From assembly GCF_001983105.1 (NCBI RefSeq), contig NZ_MOMC01000070.1:48760-55250 (forward strand): 6,491 bases of DNA, in the 5' to 3' direction. The position numbers and the translations under genes are program-made. Below are positions 1 to 5,180 of this stretch, one piece after another (position 1 is the first letter of the stretch; the number at the start of each line of letters is the position of its first letter). The stretch comes from Pseudofrankia asymbiotica (GTDB taxonomy: Bacteria > Actinomycetota > Actinomycetes > Frankiales > Frankiaceae). The notes beneath the pieces were generated by a model. That model searched no databases, was not told where the DNA came from, and worked only from the letters and a program-made list of their open reading frames with translations.

Positions 1-177
1 GCCGCCCGCCCTCGACGCCCGCCGACCAGGGCACCGGGGGTGCTGGGGCCGCCGGGAGTACCTCGACCCTGGATGTGCTCGAATGGCCGCCCGCACCGGC
101 GGAGCCGTCGGTCAGTGAGGACGGACGTCGAGCGCCGGACGTCGAAGGTCGGCTTCGTGATGCACGGGTGGCCATAG
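1..177. other. Left edge, no supported gene
   Basis: No gene can be defended here. On the + strand one frame is open from the left edge to a TAG at 198-200 and would be the tail of a low-complexity protein, with Ala, Gly, Pro and Ser early on. Its wobble GC is roughly 80 percent in the first third and then falls, lower than in the real genes of this window. On the - strand a frame opens at an ATG at 175-173 and stays open to the edge, so a divergent gene beginning here cannot be excluded. Neither translation resembles a family I know. Confidence 0.4.
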
Positions 178-203
178 CTTCTACGTGGCGTAGAAGATAG
201 CGT
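175..203 (+). promoter_or_regulatory. Candidate promoter of the membrane gene
   Basis: Two TANNNT-type -10 candidates flank the operator. TAGCGT at 198-203 lies 7 nt before the ATG at 211, the spacing expected for a leaderless transcript starting at the A of the start codon. TAGCTT at 175-180 overlaps the left operator arm, and the same TA[G/T]CTT arrangement recurs at 665-670 before the second operator. In either case a protein bound to the palindrome would block RNA polymerase. No convincing -35 hexamer is visible. The gene lacks a properly spaced ribosome binding site, which favours the leaderless reading. Confidence 0.4.
178..196. promoter_or_regulatory. Palindromic operator, copy 1
   Basis: CTTCTACGTGGCGTAGAAG is a perfect inverted repeat with 8-bp arms around the spacer TGG. 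It ends 14 bp before the ATG of the four-helix membrane gene. A second copy at 668-686 agrees at 17 of 19 positions and stands before the copC-like gene, so a shared repressor site is the natural reading. The TAC...GTA core recalls sites of BlaI/MecI/CopY-type repressors, which often control copper or antibiotic genes, but the TAC to GTA spacing here is 5 bp, not the 4 bp of a classical TACANNTGTA box. The regulator family is therefore inferred only. Confidence 0.72.
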
Positions 204-210
204 TTTCGGA

Positions 211-642
211 ATGGAGACGGTCTGGGATCTTGTCGTCGTCGTGCATCTGGTCGGGATGGCCGCCGTCGTCGGCGGGTGGCTGACGCAGCTCGGAGCCGCG
301 CGGCCGCGCGTGCCCGCGGTGGTCGTGTACGGCGCGGTCGCGCAGGTGATCAGCGGGCCGGCGCTGGTAGGGCTGGCGTCGTCCGGCGCGGTCGACAAGG
401 ACGTCGACAACGTCAAGATCGGCGTGAAGCTGGTCATCGCGCTGGCGGTCTTCGTCGTCGCCTACCTTGGACTGCGGCGTGACGACGAGGAGCGGGCGTT
501 GCCCGCGCCGGCCAGCGCCAGCGCCAGCGGCGGCGGCGCTGGCACCGTGTCGGCGGCGCGGGCGGTGGACCCGCGGGCGCCGGTGAACCTGGCCGGTGGC
601 CTCGCCCTCGTCAACGTGCTGATCGCCGTCCTCTGGCGGTAG
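211..642 (+). CDS. Small four-helix membrane protein, possibly CopD-related
   Basis: This 143-residue protein has about four hydrophobic helices, at roughly residues 5-27, 34-57, 70-88 and 124-141. I do not recognise a named family. The first helix carries His12 in the string VHLVGMAAVVGG, and helix 3 begins VKIGVKLVIAL. Both resemble short stretches of CopD-type copper membrane proteins, so a distant CopD relationship is possible but unproven. The loop between helices 3 and 4 is low-complexity, including ASASAS encoded by three GCCAGC repeats. The start is the ATG at 211. It lacks a spaced Shine-Dalgarno, and TAGCGT 7 nt upstream suggests leaderless translation. A palindrome shared with the copC-like gene lies directly upstream, which points to joint control with the copper genes. 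Existence of the gene is firm; its function is unknown. Confidence 0.85.
   Translation: METVWDLVVVVHLVGMAAVVGGWLTQLGAARPRVPAVVVYGAVAQVISGPALVGLASSGAVDKDVDNVKIGVKLVIALAVFVVAYLGLRRDDEERALPAPASASASGGGAGTVSAARAVDPRAPVNLAGGLALVNVLIAVLWR
511..528 (+). repeat. Hexanucleotide repeat (GCCAGC)x3
   Basis: Three perfect GCCAGC units in frame encode ASASAS in the loop of the four-helix protein and run into a GGC-rich stretch. Gain or loss of a unit would keep the frame and alter only loop length. Confidence 0.7.
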
Positions 643-667
643 CGGAGGGCGACGGCGGGCCAGGTAT

Positions 668-686
668 CTTCGACGTGACGTAGAAG
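668..686. promoter_or_regulatory. Palindromic operator, copy 2
   Basis: CTTCGACGTGACGTAGAAG is the second copy of the 19-bp palindrome found at 178-196. It differs at two positions: one in the left arm, giving one mismatched pair, and one in the spacer. It begins 25 bp after the stop of the membrane gene and precedes the copC-like gene. TATCTT at 665-670 overlaps its left arm and fits a TANNNT -10 element, which would start a transcript near 677 with about 95 nt of leader before the ATG at 773. The placement suggests that copC and the CopD-CtaG gene have their own repressed promoter in addition to any read-through from upstream. Confidence 0.7.
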
Positions 687-762
687 CGAGCGTGGGTGTG
701 AACGGTGGCGGTGTGGCCCTCGAGCCGAACCCGTGGCCGTCGCGCCTGGCGGGGCTGGGGCT

Positions 763-766
763 GGAG
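763..766 (+). promoter_or_regulatory. Ribosome binding site deciding the copC start
   Basis: GGAG within a G-rich stretch lies 6 nt before the ATG at 773. The alternative GTG at 692 lies only 5 nt beyond the operator and has no such site, so 773 is the better start. Confidence 0.5.
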
Positions 767-772
767 TCGCCG

Positions 773-1498
773 ATGCGCGGAGTCGTTGCCGGACGGCGGG
801 GGAGCCTCGCCGCGGCCCACGGGGTGGGACGTCCCCGGCGCCGACGGGCCCGCGGTGCGGCCGTCCTCGCCGCGACCCTGGTGGGCGGGCTGGCGACGCT
901 CGGGATCCTCGCCGGCGCGTCGCCCGCGAGCGCGCACACCCAGCTGACGTCGAGCACGCCGGCCAATGGCGCGACCGTCCCGACCGTGCCCGATCACATC
1001 GAGCTGCTGTTCGCCCAGCGTCTGCTGGGCCTGGGCGCGGTCGCGGTCGAGGGGCCCGGCGGCGCCAGCGTCGCCGCGGGCAAGGCGGTCCTCGACGGCG
1101 CGACCGTCATCCAGCCGCTGGCCGCCAACCGGCCGGCGGGAACCTACCGGCTCGCCTACCGGGTGGTCTCCGCGGACGGCCACCCGGTCAGCGGCGAGAT
1201 CACCTTCACCGCGACGGCCGCGACGGGCCAGTCCGCGCCGGCGCCGTCGACCGCGGGTGCCTCTATGGCCCCGGCCCTGACACCGACGGCAACCCCGGCG
1301 GCGGCCGGAGACCCGACCAGCGCAGCGACCGCGCTGACGAACTCCGGGGAAGACGCGAGCGGGAACGGCGGGTGGTCCACCGGCCTGACAGTGGGAGTCG
1401 CGGTCGGGGCCGGCGTGGTGGCCGGCGGCGCGGTCATCGCGGTGCTGACCAGGCGCCGGCAGGGGAGTCGCGGGCAGGGGAGTACCGATGGGACCTGA
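773..1498 (+). CDS. copC: CopC-type copper-binding protein, membrane-anchored
   Basis: From ATG 773 the protein has 241 residues; a GTG at 692 would add 27. It opens with an Arg-rich segment and a hydrophobic signal peptide ending ASPASA, so cleavage would leave an N-terminal His (residue 55). The CopC domain follows to about residue 147, with AHTQLTSSTPANGATV and VSADGHPVSGEITF. The new N-terminal His together with Asp135 and His137 matches the His-Asp-His Cu(II) site known in CopC proteins. The domain holds no Met, so the Met-rich Cu(I) site of some CopC members is absent. A Thr/Ala/Pro/Ser linker leads to a transmembrane helix (about 202-226) and a basic RRR end, which anchors the domain outside the membrane. 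The stop overlaps the next gene by 11 bp. The likely role is to bind Cu(II) outside the cell and supply it to the CopD-CtaG partner. Confidence 0.9.
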   Translation: MRGVVAGRRGSLAAAHGVGRPRRRRARGAAVLAATLVGGLATLGILAGASPASAHTQLTSSTPANGATVPTVPDHIELLFAQRLLGLGAVAVEGPGGASVAAGKAVLDGATVIQPLAANRPAGTYRLAYRVVSADGHPVSGEITFTATAATGQSAPAPSTAGASMAPALTPTATPAAAGDPTSAATALTNSGEDASGNGGWSTGLTVGVAVGAGVVAGGAVIAVLTRRRQGSRGQGSTDGT

Positions 1499-3743
1499 GC
1501 AGGCGCCAGCCGCGGCCGGCACCGGCCTGGCCGACACGGACCTGGCGGACGTCGGCGCGGTCGATGCCGGTCTGGCGGACGCCGACGGGACCACCGGGAC
1601 ACCCGGGACGGTCGCCGCTTCGACGGGCGCCGAGCCCGCTGCCTCGGCCGCCAGCCCGCCCGCCGCTCCGCCTGCCGGCGCGAGCAGGCCCCAGGAGACG
1701 GCCGGCGAGGACGACGGCGCCGCCGAGGGAGGCTCGGGACGGTGGCCGGCGATCGCCGGCGTGGCCGCGGGCGCCGTCGCGATGGTCGTGACGCTCGTCG
1801 TCGTGCTCAAGGCGGGCGGCGGCGCGCCGAAACGGCTCCCCGCCGAGCTCGCCGGGGCCGATCCCGGGCTGTTCACCGGCTGGGGGCTGCCGATCAGCCG
1901 GCTGATCTGTGACACGGCCGGCGTCGCCACGGTCGGCGCGCTGCTCGCCGCCGCGTTCCTCTTCCCCGCGGCCGGCGGGAAGCCGGGGGCGGCCGGCAGG
2001 AGGATGCTGCGCTGGGCGTCCGCCGCCGCCTGGGTGTGGTGCGCCGCCTCGCTCGCCCAGTTCGCGTTCACCGTCTCCGACCTGATCGGGCGCCCGCTGC
2101 CGGGCGCGCTGAGCCGCCACAACGTCAGCAACGTCATCGACGCCGTGCCGCAGCCGCGGGCGCTGCTGATCGTCGCCGGCCTCGCGTTCGCGATCGCCAT
2201 CGGCGCCGGGGTGGCCCGCAGACTGGATACGTCCGCGTGGCTCGCGGTGCTGGCGCTCGGCGCCCTGCTCCCGGTCGCGATGACCGGGCACGCGCACGGC
2301 TCCGGCGGCCATGATCTCGCGACCGTCAGCAGCGGGCTGCACGTTCTCGGAGTGTCCGCCTGGGTGGGCGGGCTCGCCGCGCTGCTCGTCGGCGGGCGCC
2401 GGCTCGCCGGTCGCGAGCTGGTCACCGCCGTCACCCGGTACAGCGGGATCGCGGGGCTCTGCCTCGTCGTCGTCACCCTCAGCGGCGTCGTCAACGCGTA
2501 CGTCCGGGTGGCCAGCTGGGGCGCGCTCCTCGACAGCCGCTATGGCAACCTGGTGATCGCGAAGGTGGTCGCGCTCGTCGTGCTCGCCGGCCTCGGCGCG
2601 GCGCACCGGCGGTTCACGATCCGTCGCCTCACCGCCTCACCCGGGCGGCGCCGGCCGTTCCTGCGGCTCGGCGCCGCCGAGGTCGCGGTGATGGGTATCG
2701 CGATCGCGCTCGGTGCCGGGCTGTCCCGCACCCCGACGCCGGCGAGCGCCGACGGCGCGGCGACCGACGACCCGGTGGTGTCGATCCTCGGCTTCCCGAT
2801 GCCGTCGCCGTTCACCGCGGGCCGGATCGTCACCGGGGCCCGCCCCGACCTGCTGTTCCTCACGATCGTCCTGCTGGGCGCCTGGCTGTACCTGACCGGC
2901 GTGATCCGGCTGCGCCGCGCCGGCGCGTCCTGGCCCGCGGGGCGCACCGTCAGCTGGCTGCTGGGGCTCGCCGTCATCGCGTTCGCGACCAGCAGCGGGC
3001 TCGGCCCCTACGGCCGGGTGCTGTTCAGCGTGCACATGGCCCAGCACCTGCTGCTGATGATGCTGGCGCCGGTGCTGCTGGTGCTCGGCGCGCCGGTGAC
3101 CCTCGCGCTGCGCGTGCTGCCGACCGGGGTCACCGGCACCACCCGCAGCGCCAGGGCCTGGCTGCTGCGGGTCGTGAACAGCCGCTGGCTGGCGTTCGTC
3201 TCCCACCCGGTGGTGACGTTCACCCTGTACTCGGTGTCGCTGTACGTGCTGTACCTGACGCCGCTGTACGGCTGGGTGCTGCGCAACCATCTCGCGCACC
3301 TGGCGATGATGTGCCACTTCCTCGTCGTCGGGTACCTGTTCTTCTGGCTGCTCATCGGTGTCGACCCGGGCCCGCGCCGGCCGTCCTACCCGGCGCGGAT
3401 CATGCTGCTGTTCCTCGCCTCGGCGGTGCACACGTTCTTCGGCGTGATCCTGATGGTGTCGAACGAGGTGATCGGCGAGTCGTACTACCGGCTGCTCGAC
3501 CGGCCGTGGGGCGGCTCGCTGCTCGACGTCCAGCAGGTCGGCGGCGGCATGGCGTGGAGCTTCGGGGAGCTGCCGTCACTGGCGGTGCTCGCCGCGCTGT
3601 TCTTCCAGTGGGCGCGAACCGAGGAGCGCCACGGCCGGGCCAAGGACGCCCGGATGGACAGCGGCGAGGACGACGAGTTCGAGGCCTACAACCGCTACCT
3701 GGCGGGCCTCGCGAAGCCGGGCCGGCGGCCTCCTCGCCCCTGA
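1488..3743 (+). CDS. CopD-CtaG fusion, copper transport and oxidase assembly
   Basis: This 751-residue polytopic membrane protein fuses two modules. Residues 1-85 form an acidic, Ala/Pro-rich, probably disordered tail with recurring GLAD-type strings. The CopD part covers about 86-415, with GHAHGSGGH (His268, His270, His275), LHVLGVSAWVGG (His285) and a late segment YGNLVIAKVVAL. The CtaG part (caa3-type oxidase assembly factor) covers about 440-710, with HMAQH (His516, His520), NHLAHL (His601, His604), CH at 609-610 and His648. The end is charged and cytoplasmic in character. CtaG-family proteins help insert copper into cytochrome c oxidase and CopD proteins carry copper across the membrane; the fusion is known in actinobacteria, for example mycobacterial Rv0102. 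ATG 1488 has GGGGAG 5 nt upstream and overlaps the copC-like gene, indicating translational coupling. Confidence 0.93.
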   Translation: MGPEQAPAAAGTGLADTDLADVGAVDAGLADADGTTGTPGTVAASTGAEPAASAASPPAAPPAGASRPQETAGEDDGAAEGGSGRWPAIAGVAAGAVAMVVTLVVVLKAGGGAPKRLPAELAGADPGLFTGWGLPISRLICDTAGVATVGALLAAAFLFPAAGGKPGAAGRRMLRWASAAAWVWCAASLAQFAFTVSDLIGRPLPGALSRHNVSNVIDAVPQPRALLIVAGLAFAIAIGAGVARRLDTSAWLAVLALGALLPVAMTGHAHGSGGHDLATVSSGLHVLGVSAWVGGLAALLVGGRRLAGRELVTAVTRYSGIAGLCLVVVTLSGVVNAYVRVASWGALLDSRYGNLVIAKVVALVVLAGLGAAHRRFTIRRLTASPGRRRPFLRLGAAEVAVMGIAIALGAGLSRTPTPASADGAATDDPVVSILGFPMPSPFTAGRIVTGARPDLLFLTIVLLGAWLYLTGVIRLRRAGASWPAGRTVSWLLGLAVIAFATSSGLGPYGRVLFSVHMAQHLLLMMLAPVLLVLGAPVTLALRVLPTGVTGTTRSARAWLLRVVNSRWLAFVSHPVVTFTLYSVSLYVLYLTPLYGWVLRNHLAHLAMMCHFLVVGYLFFWLLIGVDPGPRRPSYPARIMLLFLASAVHTFFGVILMVSNEVIGESYYRLLDRPWGGSLLDVQQVGGGMAWSFGELPSLAVLAALFFQWARTEERHGRAKDARMDSGEDDEFEAYNRYLAGLAKPGRRPPRP

Positions 3744-3763
3744 GGCCGCCGCTTGGCCGGGTC

Positions 3764-3807
3764 GCCCCGGAGCCGGAGGCGGGGCCGTGGCTCGGCTTCC
3801 CGAGTCG
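3764..3807. terminator. Paired hairpins between convergent genes
   Basis: Two GC-rich hairpins lie in the 80-bp gap between convergent stops. The first pairs GCCCCG (3764-3769) with CGGGGC (3780-3785) around a 10-nt loop. The second pairs CTCGG (3791-3795) with CCGAG (3800-3804) around CTTC and can extend to 8 pairs with two G-U pairs. No T-tract follows, which is common in high-GC actinobacteria, so a bidirectional terminator is plausible but unproven. Confidence 0.4.
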
Positions 3808-3823
3808 GGGGCGTGACCCGGGT

Positions 3824-4183
3824 TCACCTCCCGAGCCGGCGGCGGTCCCGGGGCACCCGCCCCGCGTCGCGGCTCAGGTCCTCTCGCATGTCCAGGCCGC
3901 CGGCCGTGGCACGGCGGGCCGCGATCAACCGGGCGACGTAGAGCGCCGCGGCGAGCAGGACGCCGCCGTCGTCGACCAGGCCGAACGGTCCGAACACGAC
4001 CTCCGGCACGGCGTCGACCGGGGACACCAGGTAGGTGAGGGCGCCGACCGCGGCGACCACGCCGCGCAGTGGCACCCGGTACTTGACGAGCACATACCCG
4101 CCGGCGGCCACGAGGGCGAGGCCGACCAGGCCGACCACGGTCAGGATGACCAGTGCCGTGGTGGTGAAGGTGTCGTGGTCCAC
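3824..4183 (-). CDS. DUF1232 (YkvA-like) small membrane protein
   Basis: The 119-residue product has one clear transmembrane helix near residues 9-33, followed by a DUF1232 core at about 38-85: YLVSPVDAVPE, then FGLVDDGGVLLAAALYVARLI. The Pro-Val-Asp-x-x-Pro motif (residues 55-60) and the Asp-Asp pair (71-72) match the P[IV]DLIPD and DD signature of the family. The last 30 residues are charged and Arg-rich. The biochemical role of DUF1232 proteins is not established. The GTG start at 4183 has GGAAGGGG 10 nt upstream, and AGGCGG stands closer still. The gene converges on the CopD-CtaG gene and diverges from the next + strand gene; nothing links it to copper. Confidence 0.85.
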   Translation of the reverse strand: MDHDTFTTTALVILTVVGLVGLALVAAGGYVLVKYRVPLRGVVAAVGALTYLVSPVDAVPEVVFGPFGLVDDGGVLLAAALYVARLIAARRATAGGLDMREDLSRDAGRVPRDRRRLGR

Positions 4184-4402
4184 GCCGCCTGCGCCCCTTC
4201 CAGGTGCCGCTCCGGCCGCGCCCGGCGCCGCGTCGGCGCCGGATCGATCGGCCTTGCCTCACGACCATGCCCAACATCGCCCGGCGCCGAACGTCAGGAG
4301 AACGACTGTCCTGTCGAGGATCGTGTCCCTGTCGGGACGGCGGGATCAACGGGGGCGGCAAATGGGGCGACGTCGTGGCCCGGCGGGGGCGAGGATCGGG
4401 GC
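4184..4402. other. Divergent gap with two small hairpins
   Basis: This 219-bp stretch separates two divergent genes and contains no TA dinucleotide, so no TANNNT -10 element is visible on either strand. It holds two adjacent small dyads: TCCT-GTCG-AGGA at 4309-4320 and GTCCC-TGTC-GGGAC at 4325-4338. TGTC recurs four times there. GAGGA at 4391-4395 is the ribosome binding site of the next gene. I see no small gene. Confidence 0.45.
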
Positions 4403-5032
4403 ATGGGAAAGGTCTACGAGCGGATCGACGGGCGGCTGCGGGACTTCGTCGAGGCGCAGCCGATGTTCTTCGTGGCGACCGCGCCGCTGTCCAAGGATGG
4501 GCACGTGAACCTGTCCCCGAAGGGCGGGGCGGACACGTTCGCGGTGTTCGACGAGCACACCGTGGCCTACCTGGACCTGGGCGGCAGCCACGCCGAGACG
4601 ATCGCGCACCTGCGGGAGAACGGGCGGATCACGCTCATGTGGTGCGCGTTCTGGGGGCCGCCGAAGATCGTGCGGGTGCACGGGCGCGGCGACGTGGTGT
4701 TCCGCGACGACCCGCGGTTCGGCGCGCTGCTCGCCCGCTTCCCCAGGCCCGGCCAGCCGTCGGTGCGTGCCGTCATCGTGGTGACGGCCGAGCAGGTCAG
4801 CGACAGCTGCGGGTACAAGGTGCCGCTGATGGAGCCGGTCGGGGACCGCGCGCTGCACGGCGAGTACTTCGGCCGCAAGACCGACGAGGAGTTCGCCGCG
4901 TACTGCGAGGCGAAGGACTTCAACGGCCAGAGCATCGACGGTCTCCCGGCGCTCCCGCTGCCCCTGCCACCGCTGCCCGACCCGGCTCCCGCCCCGACGC
5001 CGACGCCGGTCGGCGCGCGCCGCCACGGCTGA
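4403..5032 (+). CDS. Pyridoxamine 5'-phosphate oxidase-family flavoprotein
   Basis: This 209-residue protein belongs to the putative PNPOx split-barrel family, whose members bind FMN or a related flavin or deazaflavin; its substrate is unknown. Family strings are clear: MFFVATAPLS, GHVNLSPKGG (residues 33-42), a DLGGSHAETIAHLRENGRITLM block (about 58-79), and near the end SDSCGYKVPLM (133-143) and QSIDGLPAL (176-184). A Pro-rich tail follows (LPLPLPPLPDPAPAPTPTP) and looks disordered. The frame is open far upstream, but family similarity starts at MGKVYERIDGRLRDF, and ATG 4403 has GAGGA 7 nt upstream, so the start is well placed. It stands alone on the + strand with a hairpin-rich gap behind it. 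Assignment to true vitamin B6 synthesis (PdxH) is not supported, because members of this shape are general oxidoreductase-like proteins. Confidence 0.9.
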   Translation: MGKVYERIDGRLRDFVEAQPMFFVATAPLSKDGHVNLSPKGGADTFAVFDEHTVAYLDLGGSHAETIAHLRENGRITLMWCAFWGPPKIVRVHGRGDVVFRDDPRFGALLARFPRPGQPSVRAVIVVTAEQVSDSCGYKVPLMEPVGDRALHGEYFGRKTDEEFAAYCEAKDFNGQSIDGLPALPLPLPPLPDPAPAPTPTPVGARRHG

Positions 5033-5069
5033 CGGCGGCGTGATTGACGGCGGCGTGATTACGGCGGCG
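5031..5069. repeat. 15-bp tandem repeat at the stop codon
   Basis: GACGGCGGCGTGATT occurs twice back to back (5031-5045, 5046-5060), and a third partial unit, ACGGCGGCG, follows at 5061-5069. The first unit overlaps the TGA of the flavoprotein gene. A related GGCTGAC pair follows at 5071-5084. Confidence 0.8.
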
Positions 5070-5088
5070 CGGCTGACGGCTGACGGCC

Positions 5089-5124
5089 GTCGCGACCGGT
5101 GTCGCGGCTGGCCCGCCGGCGGGC
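5089..5124. terminator. Hairpin pair after the flavoprotein gene
   Basis: CGCGAC-CGGT-GTCGCG (5091-5106) is a perfect 6-bp stem with a 4-nt loop and extends by one G-U and one G-C pair to 5089-5108. Immediately after it, GCCCGCCGGCGGGC (5111-5124) is a perfect palindrome. The position, about 60 bp past the stop, suits transcription termination without a T-tract. Confidence 0.5.
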
Positions 5125-5140
5125 TGTGACGCGGATCACC
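5125..5140. promoter_or_regulatory. CRP-like site
   Basis: TGTGACGCGGATCACC matches the CRP/FNR-type consensus TGTGA-N6-TCACA in 9 of the 10 defined bases. Its centre is 48.5 bp before the GTG at 5181, upstream of the thioesterase promoter. A short motif like this can occur by chance, so the call rests on its promoter-proximal position. Confidence 0.35.
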
Positions 5141-5155
5141 CCGCCGGGCGGGGTG
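5137..5155. promoter_or_regulatory. Perfect 19-bp palindrome over the -35 position
   Basis: CACCCCGCCGGGCGGGGTG is a perfect inverted repeat with 9-bp arms around one central G. Its centre at 5146 is 35 bp before the proposed leaderless start at 5181. It could be an operator or an RNA hairpin ending the preceding transcript; position favours a regulatory site. Confidence 0.4.
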
Positions 5156-5168
5156 GGTGGAAGCGGCC

Positions 5169-5174
5169 TAACGT
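5169..5174 (+). promoter_or_regulatory. -10 element of a leaderless promoter
   Basis: TAACGT fits TANNNT and ends 6 nt before the GTG at 5181, the usual spacing for leaderless actinobacterial transcripts. No Shine-Dalgarno precedes that GTG, and T/A-containing hexamers are rare in this GC-rich gap. Confidence 0.5.
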
Positions 5175-5180
5175 CGGGCC

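Noticed and set aside
692..772. GTG at 692 as the start of the copC-like gene
   Set aside because: It lacks a ribosome binding site, sits 5 nt after the operator and may lie upstream of or at the transcript start; ATG 773 has GGAG at a good distance. It remains a weaker alternative.
181..966. A - strand open frame covering the four-helix gene and both operators
   Set aside because: It has an Arg/Pro-rich composition and no recognisable domain, and it would place the two palindromes inside coding sequence.
611..2606. Long - strand open frames opposite the copC-like and CopD-CtaG genes
   Set aside because: Their translations are Arg/Ala/Pro-rich without domains, the usual shadow of high-GC coding sequence, while the + strand frames give clear families.
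3935..3947. Possible third operator half-site (ACGTAGAGC), with another near 4411 (TCTACGAG)
   Set aside because: Each is a single half-site without the opposite arm, and each lies inside a gene.
3311..4402. Open frame extending more than 1 kb upstream of the flavoprotein ATG
   Set aside because: It runs through the CopD-CtaG gene and the antisense of the DUF1232 gene; family similarity and the ribosome binding site begin only at 4403.
5137..5155. CsoR-type copper box, because of the CCCC and GGGG arms
   Set aside because: The inner spacing of 7 bp between ACCCC and GGGGT is longer than in known CsoR boxes, and the downstream gene is a thioesterase unrelated to copper.
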